Below are positions 1 to 11,187 of a DNA stretch of 64,000 nt, in pieces (the first letter of the stretch is position 1; every line of letters begins with the position of its first letter). Location: assembly GCF_026151205.1 (NCBI RefSeq), contig NC_087081.1, positions 15,488,837 to 15,552,836 on the forward strand, given 5' to 3'. The position numbers and the translations under genes are program-made. The notes under the pieces were generated by a model that saw nothing but the letters and a program-made list of their open reading frames with translations, had not been told where the DNA came from and ran no database searches. Origin of the DNA: Bolinopsis microptera. Its lineage: Eukaryota; Ctenophora; Tentaculata; Lobata; Bolinopsidae.

Positions 1-480
1 GCTTAACTGCAGTCGAGCACTCTCTTTGGGAAACCAAACAACAACTATTTATTAGTTATGCTCCTTCGACTCGTCGTTGTTGAGCACTCTCGTTTGATAA
101 CCAGAATCAACAATTAGGTAACTCTCAAATACGGATCCTAATTCTACCAGCTTCACGGAACTCAGTAAAGAATTTTCCTCTACCACTACACGAAGGCCAA
201 CGCAGTTTACAACTTTAAAAGCCAAAGATATCTTACTACCTTACTTCATAGACAATTTTAAAATTGGGACGAGCGTGCTAAATCACTCTACAGTCGATCT
301 TCGAGATTGTTCTAAAAGGGCTCCCGACAGTTGAAACCAACTTCAATCGATGTATTTTCGGACGCTGATTCCGAATCACCCCCCATGACATAGGGTTAAA
401 ATGCTCCCCTGACGAGATATTGGCGAAAAACTGTCTCGATCACGTGATATGACCATATAAGGAAGTTAGTCTAATTTCTC
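1..480. other. No gene seen; unique-looking AT-rich sequence
   Basis: I see no convincing coding sequence, RNA gene or repeat here. A few short open frames exist but have no recognisable composition or motif. Confidence 0.5.
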
Positions 481-483
481 GTT

Positions 484-565
484 ACGGTTAGGGTTTCAGC
501 ATATGCTTTTGTTATGGATTGGGTTAGGGTTACGGTTGGAATCAGACTAGAGGGTTAGGGTTTCG
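484..565 (+). repeat. Degenerate interstitial telomere-like (TTAGGG) repeats
   Basis: Several copies of GGTTAGGGTT and close variants (GTTACGGTT, GGGTTAGGGTTTCG) are spread over about 80 bases. They match the common animal telomere unit TTAGGG but are interrupted and mutated. This looks like an old interstitial telomeric stretch rather than a chromosome end. It could also be chance T/G-rich repetition. Confidence 0.4.
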
Positions 566-894
566 AATAGTCTTTCAGGGCCAGCTAGAGAACGGGTTGA
601 AAAAGTCACGTGACAGTCGAGTGTAGAGTGATTAATCATCATCCAAATTGGGACGGACACAATAAACTGTTTTTTTGGAAATTTTGAAAATGTTTCATGA
701 TCGATAAAAATTATTTTATAAAGGAGCAACATGTCATAGCGCTACAATTCATTATTCTATTTGGCACTGATGATTGGTATTGTTTTTATACATATCATGA
801 AACGGATCGTTTGCCCGCCAATTTGATTTGTTTCAATTGTTCGAATTATATATATCACAATGCTGGCAAGCATGACCGTCGCCCTTATATTCAC

Positions 895-1010
895 AATACT
901 ATTTACCCCCTTTACTATTTACCCCCTTTATCATTTACCCACCTTTACTATTTACCCCCTTTACTATTTACCCTCTTTACTATTTACCCCCCTTACTGTT
1001 TACCCCCTTT
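895..1010 (+). repeat. TTTACTATTTACCCCC tandem repeat
   Basis: About seven imperfect copies of a 16-17 bp unit, TTTACTATTTACCCCC. The reverse-complement version (GGGGGTATAATAGTAAA) is at 6086-6160 inside the inverted copy of the same larger repeat. The short open frames crossing it are repeat translations. Confidence 0.75.
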
Positions 1011-1339
1011 CTAATTCAATGTTAAAGATGACAGGAATAAAAAATAGTTATGTGGAGGTTTTTAAGAAATTTGCGCAAAATACGCGCCAGCATGTTATAC
1101 GAAATTAGGTAAAAAACCAAAAATCGCCATGTTCAGGTGCCTTTAAAACTGTGTTAAAATTGAGTTAGAGATCTGAAACTTTTCAGGGCGTCTAGACGTT
1201 GTATTGACCAAATCGACTGCAAAAAAAGTTTCAAGTTACAGGAGTATTGGGAAGTGGGTTTTCTGAAACCCCTGTTTTACAACAGATTGTCGTGAAGTAT
1301 ATCTATATAATATAGACGCTTTGGCAGTCAATTGTAGCC

Positions 1340-1410
1340 TATGAGTATTGCTGAAAGCACAGTGTAAGGCCTACACGGACCGCCTCTAACTAGCCAATCC
1401 CTGTTTACAT
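1340..1410. repeat. 71-bp dispersed insert, copy 1
   Basis: These 71 bases match 19681-19751 with one difference seen (GAAAGCACAG against GAAAGTACAG). Here they interrupt the larger repeat: the sister arm near 6230-6255 reads straight through AATTGTAGCC into the following sequence without them. They therefore behave as an insertion. No terminal inverted repeat or clear target duplication was seen. Confidence 0.65.
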
Positions 1411-2435
1411 TTTCAAGTGTCCATAGATTCAAGTGTCCATAGATTCAAAAGTATGAACGATACAGTCATATTGAACCATATTAATTGTTTACACTTCAGT
1501 TTACATTAAATCAAAAAATAATTTAACGTCATCATCACCACTTGATGACGTCATCAAATAAGGTGTTTTTAAAACTTGATTTTTTTACAAAATAACAACT
1601 TTTCAAATCAACTTTTAACCATTAAGGAGTAATTTTATTCAAAATCTGAGGAAATTTTCACCTTAGATAATTGTTCAAGCATTCTGAAAATCTACCGGAA
1701 AATTTTCCTACCTTGCTCCTTCATAAAGATATTTGCTATTGAAGTTGGTGCTTTTTTGAAGAATAATTTTATAAAAACACAAAAGTTGTGAATTAGTATT
1801 CTCCGGTGTTGGGCCATCCCTTGGGTTGTGGAGCTCAATTTTGCTTCCTAAAGGTCTAAATTGTGTTATAGGCTAGTTTTAATGTTGAAAATCGAAAAGT
1901 TGCACATGTGGGGACACGCCCAAATTGATTTAAATTGCTAAAATCACTGAAAATTGTTATTTTCATAATTTTTATCAACTTTGGAGTCCCGTTGTGATTC
2001 AAGTTCTTTTTGAAATCTTCTGAAACGTTGCATGCTTATCAAACTATATATAAAATACCACTATGCAAAAATTTACGGTGATTCAATATTTTATGCGCAC
2101 GTAACGTCTGCTTAAAGTTTGCACGTGCGAAAGGTGAGAATCTTGCTCATTCGTGATTTCGAATAAATTCTGCTTTCCCACGATATTTAAATGGCATTGT
2201 ATATGAATTTAATGCCAACTTGAATGAGTAAAAAGTGCCATATTCAGTCAGATATCGACAGATATGCCTACTTAAACACAAGGAAATGTTTTGAAAGGTA
2301 AAATTTCGAAATCGTTGAAATTACCTCCTTATAAATATTAATTATAATATTGATCAAGTTATGAGCTTAAATTTCGACTTTGTAAATTATCCTGACATAA
2401 TAAACAAAAAGAGATGATATTTGACCAAAACCCAT

Positions 2436-2745
2436 AATCATGGGTAGAGTGGACCGCTGCCAGTGTCTCTCTTTTCCAAACAAAAGGAAATGATATTAAT
2501 TTGAATAACCGTCCGCAAATGCAAATTGATACCGAGAATGAAATCGGTCGCTCGCTTTTCCCATTCATTCACAGCTTTATACGAATTATAATAAAGCTTA
2601 TTGAATGGAAAAAGCGAGCGACCGATTTCATTCTCGGTATCATTTTGCATTTGCGGACGGTTCCTCAAATTAATATCATTTCCTTTTGTTTGGAAAAGAG
2701 AGACACTGGCAGCGGTCCACTCTACCCATGATTATGGGTTTTAGT
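2436..2745. mobile_element. Head-to-head pair of the 145-bp terminal module (MITE-like)
   Basis: Bases about 2436-2570 are repeated as their reverse complement at about 2598-2745, separated by a short AT-rich loop. Both outer ends carry a near-palindrome (ACCCATAATCATGGGT) followed by TAGAGTGGAC. The same module recurs at about 2780 (partial), 3538-3680, 7243-7390 and 7600-7745. A miniature inverted-repeat transposon with long terminal repeats is the simplest reading. The flanking (TA)n tract at 2750-2770 hides any target duplication. Confidence 0.6.
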
Positions 2746-2899
2746 CAATATATATATATATATATATATATTTTACCAATTGACCGTTCTCAAATGCAAA
2801 ATGATACCGAGAATGAAATCAGTCGCTCGCTTTTCCCATTCATTCACGGCTTACGAATTGTAATAATTTTCGATTGATTACATGTCAATCAGATGCTGT

Positions 2900-3440
2900 A
2901 AAAATCTCTTTGGCTTGAAATGCAATTCTTAATCGATTCCAAAAAGTTCTTGAAAAAATATTGAAAACTGATGGAGTTATTTCAATTTTAATGAAGTCAT
3001 TTTGGCTAGTATTCCGAACCGAGATATTATGTGCAATTTTCCCAATTTTGTTCATGTAGGTCTTTTTACTTAGTATCCACTATATTCAACAAACACTGAG
3101 TTATATCTTTCACATAGAGTTAGTCTCATTAAAAAATATTGAAATTTTATCGAATTTGGGCAGAAGCGAATTTGGGCAAAAGCGTATGCCCAAATATGGG
3201 CATATTTTTAAAAGCTCATAGCTCAGCCAATTTTTGACCAATCTGGATGGAAATTCATGTACTAGTCCTAAAACAGGCTTATCTTGCGAATCTGAGTGAA
3301 AAATATAGTTCATCATGTAAATCTTAACGAAGAATATAAATCCCCTAATTGTAGGTATATTAAAGTATATTAAAATGTAGGATTTTTTCCGATTTTGACC
3401 CGGGGATATACTTTAATATACTTTAATATGGTTGGCCCCC
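2900..3440. other. No gene seen; spacer between repeat modules
   Basis: AT-rich sequence between two copies of the terminal module. It contains the phrases 'TTTGGGCA' and 'AATTTTTGACCAATCTGGATGGAAATTC', which loosely resemble the fold-back element at 22.3-24.3 kb. A direct repeat of TATACTTTAATATACTTTAATA near 3400 and a C-run at 3437-3449 are the only other visible structures. Confidence 0.4.
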
Positions 3441-4472
3441 CCCCCCATCACTTATTGCATTAGCTGAAGTTTATTAAATCTTTATTGCCGAGTACAGCTG
3501 CCTTTGGGTAGTTCTTCTTAATCTATTACAATTGTAAATGAATGGGAAAAGCGAGCGACCGATTTCATTCTCGGTATCATTTTGCATTTGAGAACGGTCA
3601 ATCAAATTAATATCATTTCCTTTTGTTTGGGAAAGAGAGACACTGGCAGCGGTCCACTCTACCCATGATTATGGGTTTTGGTAAACTATCATCTCTTTTT
3701 GATTATAATGTCAGGGTACTTTATAAAGTCGAAATATAAACTGGTATCTTCATTATAATAAGGAGGAAGTTTCAACGATTTCGAAATTTTTCCTTTAAAA
3801 ACATTTCCTTGTGTTTAGGTAAGCATATCGGTCGATCACTGACTGAATATACCACTTAATACTCATTCAAGTTGACATTAAATTCATATATAATGACATT
3901 AAACAGTCGTGGCAAAGCAGAATTTGTTGGAAATCACGAATGAGCAAAATTCTCACCTTTCGCACGTGCAAACTTTGAGCGGACGTTGCATGCGCATCCA
4001 ATATTGAATCGCCGTAAATTTTTGCATGTAATTGTTTTATATATAGCTTGATAAGCATGCAAAGTTTGAAAGTATTTCAAGAAGAACTGTAATCACAACG
4101 GCACTCTAAAGTTGACAGAAAATGACGAAAACAGCAATTTTCAGTGATTTTAGCAATTTTCTATCAATTTGGGCGTGTCCCCACGTGTGCAACTTTTCGA
4201 TTTTCAACTTTAAAACTAGCCTAATGCAAAATTTATACCTATAGGAAGCAGAACTGAGCTCCACAACCCAAGGCATGGCCCAACACCAAAGAATACTAAA
4301 TCGCAAAATTGACGTTTTTATAAAATAACTCTTCAAGAAAGTACAAACTTCAATGACAAATATCTTTATGAAGGAGCAAGCTAGAAAAACTTTCCGGTAA
4401 ATTTTCAGAATGCTTGAACAATTATCTGAGATGAAAATTTCCTCAGATTTTGAATAAAATTACTCCTTAATG

Positions 4473-5068
4473 TAGGGGGTGCACCATAAAAATAAACTTG
4501 CTCGGATTTTAAAAATTTTTGTACCATTGTTTTCTAGAGACTGTGAGAATTTTCACAATACCAAATTTGTTATACCTTTTTGGAAAGATCAGTGAGTTTC
4601 GCTTAGGTGCCATATTTGATGGTGCGCGGCTTTTGGAGCAAAATTAGCTGTAAAAGTCGCGTAATTTGACCTAATTTGACCAAATTCGTTGATTTTTGTC
4701 GTATTATTTGGATATATCTTCAGTTCCTTGAATGATATCATTCTGAAAATTGGCGACGAACTTCCAATAGGGCTTTTACAACTGTCCGAAAAATTTGGTG
4801 GATATCGGAGTTGATATAGTGATCAAAATGGGGCAAAATACGCTGCTTTTAGCTGTAACATAATGTCTGATGGTTGGATATGCTTTAAACTTTTCGGACA
4901 CCTTCCTTGTAAGAATATGAGTAAGCTTACCAATTTTTATAGCAATCGGAGGTCGGGAAGGATACTTAATATTTATTTGTTTGAAGAAAATTGTGCTGGC
5001 CGAAATTAGCGCTAAAAAACCATCCTACAGTCGGCACGCGCGGCTCACTGTCGATGGCGCACTACCTA
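4473..5068. mobile_element. hAT-like non-autonomous DNA transposon with target duplication
   Basis: Left end TAGGGGGTGCACCAT and right end (reverse complement) TAGGTAGTGCGCCAT form imperfect terminal inverted repeats. CTTAATG flanks both sides (4466-4472 and 5069-5075), and the eighth base differs (C against A). The homologous arm near 6440-6460 lacks the insert, giving an empty site. TIRs starting TAGGG/CAGGG with 8-bp duplications are typical of the hAT superfamily; that assignment is inference. It has no coding capacity. Confidence 0.65.
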
Positions 5069-6005
5069 CTTAATGGGTTAAAATTAATTTTAAAAGTTAT
5101 TACTTTGTCAAAAATCAAGTTTTAAAAACGGTTAACTTGATGACGTCATCAAGGGGTGTTTATGACGTCAAATAAATTTTTTATACAATCTTACTATATA
5201 TAAAGCGAGACGATATATATATATTTATTTATCCGTGCCATTTTACTGACACCACGGCATCAACTTTAACACGACTTTCCGCAAAAACCGTAAAAGATAT
5301 ACAACTGAAACTTTTTTGACTGGGTCAAATGCTTTAATGGCCTTCAAATCAGCATGAAAAAATAAAAAATTGGACAAGAAATAGGAGTTTTAGAGCCCAA
5401 AATTTGGACCCCAAGTGGTGTCAAAAACGCGAATTAAATAGGTAATAATTATTTTAGTCTCTTGAGTCTTGACACCACTTTAGGGTTAGACGGGTTCCTG
5501 CTAGTGTAAACTAAAGTGTAAACAATTATTTGCAAGACCTGTGGTCGGAAATGGCTGTATCTTTTATACTTTTGAATCTATGGACACTTAAATACAGGCT
5601 ACAATTGACTGGCAAAGCGTCTATCCCTGAATATATATGTATATATGTATGTATATGTCCCGACAATCTGTCGTAAAACAGGGGTTCTAGAAAACCCATT
5701 TCCCGATGCTCCTGAAACCTGAAACTTTTTTTGCAGTCAATTTGGTCAACGTCTAGACGCCCTGAAAAATTTCAGATCTCTAACTCAATTTTAACATGGT
5801 TTTTAGGGCACCTGAAAATGGCGATTTTGGGTTTTTTACCGAATTTCGTATAACAGTGCTGGCGAGTATTTTATGCAAATTTCTTAAAAATCTGAACATA
5901 ACTATTTTTTATTCCTGTCATCTTTGACATCAAATTAGAATGTTTGAACTAAAAATAAATCTGCTGAACGACTTCCGATGAGTCTTAATGCCTGGAAAAC
6001 TCCTG

Positions 6006-6059
6006 CCGGAGGCGGCGGCCTTCGGCCGCCTCCGGCCGGAGTGCACGCTTTGCGTGCAC
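6006..6059. other. Two GC-rich hairpins in the repeat spacer
   Basis: 6006-6035 pairs CCGGAGGC with GCCTCCGG around a GGCC-TTC-GGCC core with a 3-nt bulge. 6041-6059 is a perfect 8-bp stem, GTGCACGC-TTT-GCGTGCAC. They stand out sharply from the surrounding AT-rich sequence. Their role is unknown. Confidence 0.6.
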
Positions 6060-6085
6060 AAAAGAGGCTTGTAACGTGTACCAAA

Positions 6086-6160
6086 GGGGGTATAATAGTA
6101 AAAGGGGTATAATAGTAAAGGGGGTATAATAGTAAAGGGGGTATAATAGTAAATGGGGAA
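6086..6160 (-). repeat. GGGGGTATAATAGTAAA tandem repeat
   Basis: Four to five copies of a 16-18 bp unit, the inverted counterpart of the tract at 895-1010. Confidence 0.75.
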
Positions 6161-7242
6161 CATAGTATACCCACAATAAATGCAACGGTCGTGCTTGCCA
6201 GCACTGTGATATTCAGGGATAGACGCTTTGCCAGTCAATTGTAGCCTGTATTTAAGTGTCCATAGATTCAAAAGTATAAAAGATACAGCCATTTCCGACC
6301 ACAGGTCTTGCAAATAATTGTTTATACTTTAGTTTACATTGTATAAAAAATTATTTGATGTCATAAACACCCCTTGATGACGTCATCGAGTTAGCCGTTT
6401 TTAAAACTTGATTTTTGACAAAGTAATAACTTTTAAAATTAAATTTAAACTATTAAGGAGTCATTTTATTCAAAATCTGAGGAAATTTTCACCTTAGATA
6501 ATTGTTCAAGCATTCTGAAAATCTACCGGAAAGTTTTTCTAGCTTGCTCCTTCATAAAGATATTCGTCATTGAAGTTTGTGCTTTTTTGAAGAATTATTT
6601 CATAAAAACGTCAATTACGCGATTTAGTATTCTTTGGTGTTGGGCCATGCCTTGGGTTGAGGAGCTTAGTTCTGCTTCCTTTATGTATAAATTGTGCATT
6701 AGGCTAGTTTTAAAGTTGAAAATCGAAAAGTTGCACACGTGGGGACACGCCCAAATTGATAGAAAATTGCTAAAATCACTGAAAATTGCTGTTTTCGTCA
6801 TTTTCTGTCAACTTCAGAGTGCCGTTGTGATTACAGTTCTTCTTGAAATACTTTGAAACTTTGCATGCTTATCAAGCTATATATAAAACAATTACATGCA
6901 AGAATTTACGGCGATTCAAAATTGGATGCGCACGCAACGTTCGCTCAAAGTTTGCACGTGCGAAAGGTGAGAATTTTGCTCATTCGTGATTTCCAATAAA
7001 TTCTGCTTTGCCACGACTGTTTAATGTCATTATATATGAATTTAATGCCAACTTGAATGAGTGGCATGTAAGTGGCATATTCAGTCAGTGATCGACCGAA
7101 ATGCTTCCCTAAACACAAGGATATGTTTTGAAAGGAAAAATTTCGAAATCGTTGAAAGTTCCTCCTTATTAATGAAGATATCAGTTTATATTTCGACTTT
7201 ATAAAGTACCCTGACATTATAATCAAAAAGAGATGATATTTT

Positions 7243-7745
7243 ACCAAAACCCATAATCATGGGTAGAGTGGACCTCTGTCAGTGTCTCTCTTTCCCAAAC
7301 AAAAGGAAATGATATTAATTTGATTGACCGTTCTCAAATGCAAAATGATACCGAGAATGAAATCGGTCGCTCGCTTTTCCCATTCATTTACAATTGTAAT
7401 AGACTAAGAAGAACTACCCAAAGGCAGCTGTACTCGGCAATGAAGATTCAATAAACTTCAGCTTGTTCGATAAGTAATAACTACCACCCTTGTCCCTTAC
7501 CCCGAAATACTAGGTATCGACCCGAACGCAACCCAAAGAGAGTTTTACAGCATCTGATTGATGTAATCAATCGAAACTTAATTATACAATTCGTAAGCCG
7601 TGAATGAATGGGAAAAGCGAGCGACCGATTTCATTCTCGGTATCATTTTGCATTTGAGAACGGTCAATCAAATTAATATCATTTCCTTTTGTTTGGGAAA
7701 GAGAGACACTGACAGCGGTCCACTCTACCCATGATTATGGGTTTT
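7243..7745. mobile_element. Outer pair of the 145-bp terminal module
   Basis: The module at about 7243-7390 (forward) and 7600-7745 (reverse) encloses about 210 bases. The inner part near 7530-7600 matches, inverted, 2840-2910. Same family as 2436-2745. The near-palindrome CCCATGATTATGGG marks the outer ends. Confidence 0.55.
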
Positions 7746-8208
7746 GGTAAAATCCTTGCTATGAATACTCCTAATTAATTAATTACTCCTAATTAAAGAT
7801 TGAAAATGTTAGGGCTAAAAACGTGCGCCGTCTAGCTCAACGGCTATTTAAAATTTAAGATCACTCAATTTATTTATACACAATAGTCGATAAGTATTAT
7901 GTGTAAGTGTATCAGTCAAATGTGTTACAGAAGAGTGAGGCTTAAGTTAAACTGTTAAACATTCGTTTTATTTTTAATTTGAGACTTGGGTCAATCATGA
8001 TGACATTAATAAGGTCGTACATGCAAATAGACATTCTATTGCAACTGTCACCTCAAATATACTCAACAGTCAGCAAAATTATCCTGTGAAAATCATTTTT
8101 ATCATGAAATAATATTCTAAATGAGTAAAATACGATTATCTTGTATCAATCACCAAATAAAATTATTTTAGAATATTTGGCATCTGATTGGTGACTAAAC
8201 ACTAAAGC
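7746..8208. other. No gene seen
   Basis: AT-rich sequence without recognisable coding potential, directly before the 85-bp minisatellite. Confidence 0.5.
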
Positions 8209-10165
8209 TATAACTCCGTCCCTCACTCCTCATTAATCCTGCTGATATCCTCAGGGTAATTGTTATCAGTAAACTTTATGGTCGTGTCACTCCTATAACT
8301 CCGTCCCTCAACCCTCATTAATCCTGCTGATATCCTCAGGGCAATTGTTATCAGTAAACTTTATGGTCGTGTCACTCCTATAACTCCGTCCCTCACCCCC
8401 CATTAATCCTGATGATATCCTCAGGGTAATTGTTATCAGTAAACTTTATGGTCGTGTCACTCCTATAACCCCGTACCTCACCCCTCATTAATCCTGCTGA
8501 TATCCTCAGGGTAATTGTTATCAGTAAACTTTATGGTCGTGTCACTCCTATAACCCCGTACCTCACCCCTCATTAATCCTGCTGATATCCTCAGGGTAAT
8601 TGTTATCAGTAAACTTTATGGTCGCGTCACTCCTATAACTCCGTCCCTCACCCCTCATTAATCCTGCTGATATCCTCAGGGTAATTGTTATCAGTAAACT
8701 TTATGGTCGCGTCACTCCAATAACTCCGTCCCTCACCCCTCATCAATCCTGCTGATATCCTCAGGGTAATTGTTATCAGTAAACTTTATGGTCGTGTCAC
8801 TCCTATAACTCCGTCCCTCACCCCTCATTAATCCTGCTGATATCCTCAGGGCAATTGTTATCAGTAAACTTTATGGTCGTGTCACTCCTATAACTCCGTC
8901 CCTCACCCCTCATTAATCCTGCTGATATCCTCAGGGTAATTGTTATCAGTAAACTTTTTGGTCGTGTCACTCCTATAACTCCGTCCCTCACCCCTCATTA
9001 ATCCTGCTGATATCCTCAGGGCAATTGTTATCAGTAAACTTTATGGTCGTGTCACTCCTATAACTCCGTCCCTCACCCCTCATTAATCCTGCTGATATCC
9101 TCAGGGTAATTGTTATCAGTAAACTTTATGGTCGTGTCACTCCTATAACTCCGTCCCTCACCCCTCATTAATCCTGCTGATATCCTCAGGGTAATTGTTA
9201 TCAGTAAACTTTATGGTCGTGTCACTCCTATAACTCCGTCCCTCACCCCTCATTAATCCTGCTGATATCCTCAGGGCAATTGTTATCAGTAAACTTTATG
9301 GTCGTGTCACTCCTATAACTCCGTCCCTCACCCCCCATTAATCCTGCTGATATCCTCAGGGTAATTGTTATCAGTAAACTTTATGGTCGTGTCACTCCTA
9401 TAACTCCGTCCCTCACCCCTCATTAATCCTGCTGATATCCTCAGGGTAATTGTTATCAGTAAACTTTATGGTCGTGTCACTCCTATAACTCCGTCCCTCA
9501 CCCCTCATTAATCCTGCTGATATCCTCAGGGCAATTGTTAACAGTAACCTTTATGATCGTGTCACCCCTACAACTCCGTCCCTCACCCCCCATTAATCCT
9601 GCTGATATCCTCAGGGTAATTGTTATCAGTAAACTTTATGGTCGTGTCACTCCTATAACTCCGTCCCTCACCCCTCATTAATCCTGCTGATATCCTCAGG
9701 GCAATTGTTAACAGTAACCTTTATGATCGTGTCACTCCTATAACTCCGTCCCTCACCCCCATTAATCCTGCTGATATCCTCAGGGTAATTGTTATCAGTA
9801 AACTTTATGGTCGTGTCACTCCTATAACTCCGTCCCTCACCCCTCATTAATCCTGCTGATATCCTCAGGGTAATTGTTATCAGTAAACTTTTTGGTCGTG
9901 TCACTCCTATAACTCCGTCCCTCACCCCTCATTAATCCTGCTGATATCCTCAGGGCAATTGTTAACAGTAAACTTGATGGTCGTGTCACTCCTATAACTC
10001 CGTCCCTCACCCCTCATTAATCTTGCTGATATCCTCAGGGTAATTGTTATCAGTAAACTTTATGGTCGTGTCACTCCAATAACTCCGTCCCTCACCCCTC
10101 ATTAATCCTGCTGATATCCTCAGGGTAATTGTTATCAGTAAACTTTATGGTCGTGTCACTCCTAT
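8209..10165 (+). repeat. 85-bp minisatellite, about 23 copies
   Basis: The unit starts TATAACTCCGTCCCTCACCC and ends GGTCGTGTCACTCC, 85 bases, repeated about 23 times at high identity. Each unit carries an interrupted dyad, CTGATA...TATCAG, about 28 bases across. Recurrent variants (GTAATT/GCAATT, TATGG/TTTGG, TGTC/CGTC, TTATCAG/TTAACAG) recur in patterns that suggest higher-order duplication of unit pairs. A minus-strand open frame across it is a translation of the repeat. Confidence 0.95.
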
Positions 10166-10610
10166 CAGTGTGTGGTACTGGTGTGCTGGTAGCTTTACGG
10201 TTCTTGGCAGCACTTTTATCCTTCCTGGTGGACCTGGGGGTGGTATTTTAGAATTAACAGTGGACATTTAGAGTTTATATAATAAGCGGCAAATTTGTGA
10301 AGATTTAAAAAGTATTTTGTTTTCAAAATCACACAAGCAAACAAGTAAAACTAATCTTGCCTGGTGTGAATGATCAATGAAAGAATAAGCTTAGCATAGC
10401 TATGATCTGAAATTACGGGATTGATTTGAAAGATGACAGGTATGAGAATGTGATTATGATTTTAATGAGTTGCTCAATCAGGAAAGTCTCTAATAATAAC
10501 ATGACTAGTATAACTATAATGCAGGGTTTAATGTGCTTGATACCCTAAAAACGGAGGATGATCCATGGCCATGTTCGCCAAGTTGTCCATTAAAATTGAA
10601 GAAGCTCAGT
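10166..10610. other. No gene seen between minisatellite and coiled-coil gene 3' end
   Basis: No exon-like structure was recognised on either strand. Confidence 0.4.
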
Positions 10611-10616
10611 TTTATT
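10611..10616 (-). terminator. AATAAA poly(A) signal of the coiled-coil gene
   Basis: AATAAA on the minus strand about 74 bases past the stop codon at 10690-10692 fits a cleavage and polyadenylation signal for the coiled-coil gene. It is a single short motif in AT-rich DNA, so chance is possible. Confidence 0.45.
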
Positions 10617-10689
10617 GCTAGTAAGTACTAATTAAATGAGTTTAAGATTAAAAAAGGTGTAAAAACAGAGCCGAATAAATAATATCTCT

Positions 10690-10901
10690 TTACTGGCGTA
10701 AATTAGACGGATTAAATTTCGACTGTTTCGCATAGGAGACCCGATCTGAATAACAAAACAAGACGCACCTGATGATATCGGATGAAAATATTTGGTTGAT
10801 TTGGTCTTTTTCTTTTCTGTCCTTCTTTTCATGCTTTCTACTGGATTTGCTCCTATCTTTCGAAGTCAGAAGCGGTACAAATGGTTGTTCGATCAGATTT
10901 C
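10690..10901 (-). CDS. Coiled-coil gene, last coding exon (lysine-rich tail)
   Basis: The acceptor TTCACCAG precedes this exon. It starts with the two bases that complete the split codon left by exon 11188-11566, and reads open for 70 codons to TAA. The peptide begins NLIEQPFVPLLTSKDRS and runs into a basic stretch (KSSRKHEKKDRKEKD), then ends NPSNLRQ. An internal GTGCGT donor exists at 10768 but would need a 23-base intron to reach the next acceptor, so a terminal exon is more likely. A minus-strand AATAAA follows. The basic, low-complexity tail suggests a flexible C-terminus. The family is not recognised. Confidence 0.6.
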
Positions 10902-11187
10902 CTGGTGAATATGGTTATATCATATTATATTAACTACTGATAATTACCTGGATAATCATAGATAATCGTAGGTAATATAACATTATCAGAGCATCAGAAC
11001 TTCCGGTATCAGAGTTTTAAAAACTCTGACAATTATTTAGGCAAATATGTGACGAAACGTCTACTTCTTTACTAATATCACTTGTTCCTTTTCGTAAATA
11101 CTAAATATCTTGAAGATTTTCAAGGCATTTTGGCCTGAGGCTTACAAATTGATGATTGATTAATAAACCAAAATACAAAATACCAAC

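Larger units (their letters stand above)
850..2570 (+). repeat. Copy 1 (+) of a large dispersed/inverted repeat unit
   Basis: This stretch is a diverged copy of sequence that recurs in reverse complement at about 3540-6215 and again forward (partly) at about 6205-7390. Shared landmarks include the TTTACCCCC tandem block, the GACGTCATCA motif, and the block starting TTAAGGAGTAATTTTATTC. It is interrupted by a 71-bp insert at 1340-1410. Short open frames inside it are repeat-derived and not genes. It is probably a non-autonomous DNA-transposon-type element, because it ends in a module found repeatedly in inverted pairs. Confidence 0.65.
3440..7480. repeat. Giant inverted repeat (about 4 kb palindromic structure)
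   Basis: Sequence from about 3450 to 5640 is the reverse complement, with divergence, of about 6205 to 7470. Matching landmarks include CAGCTGTACTCGGCAA-type sequence at the outer ends, the 145-bp module at 3538 and 7243, and the 'GGACACTTAAATACAGGCTA' stretch near the centre. The spacer (about 5640-6205) matches, inverted, 860-1335. A 596-bp element at 4473-5068 interrupts the left arm. DNA of this form could fold into a long hairpin. Confidence 0.7.

Noticed and set aside
697-1108. Two overlapping plus-strand frames rich in Tyr, Pro and Leu
   Set aside because: Generated by the TTTACCCCC tandem repeat; the inverse frames at 5930-6313 arise the same way.
2686-2877. Tyr-Ile repeat frame
   Set aside because: Translation of a (TA)n tract between repeat modules.
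9668-9925. Minus-strand frame with repeated ITVNNCPEDISRINEG-like units
   Set aside because: It is a three-unit translation of the 85-bp minisatellite and breaks in neighbouring units.
10717-10754. A further 3' exon of the coiled-coil gene after acceptor TTATTCAG
   Set aside because: It would require a 23-base intron; the read-through terminal exon is simpler and has a poly(A) signal downstream.
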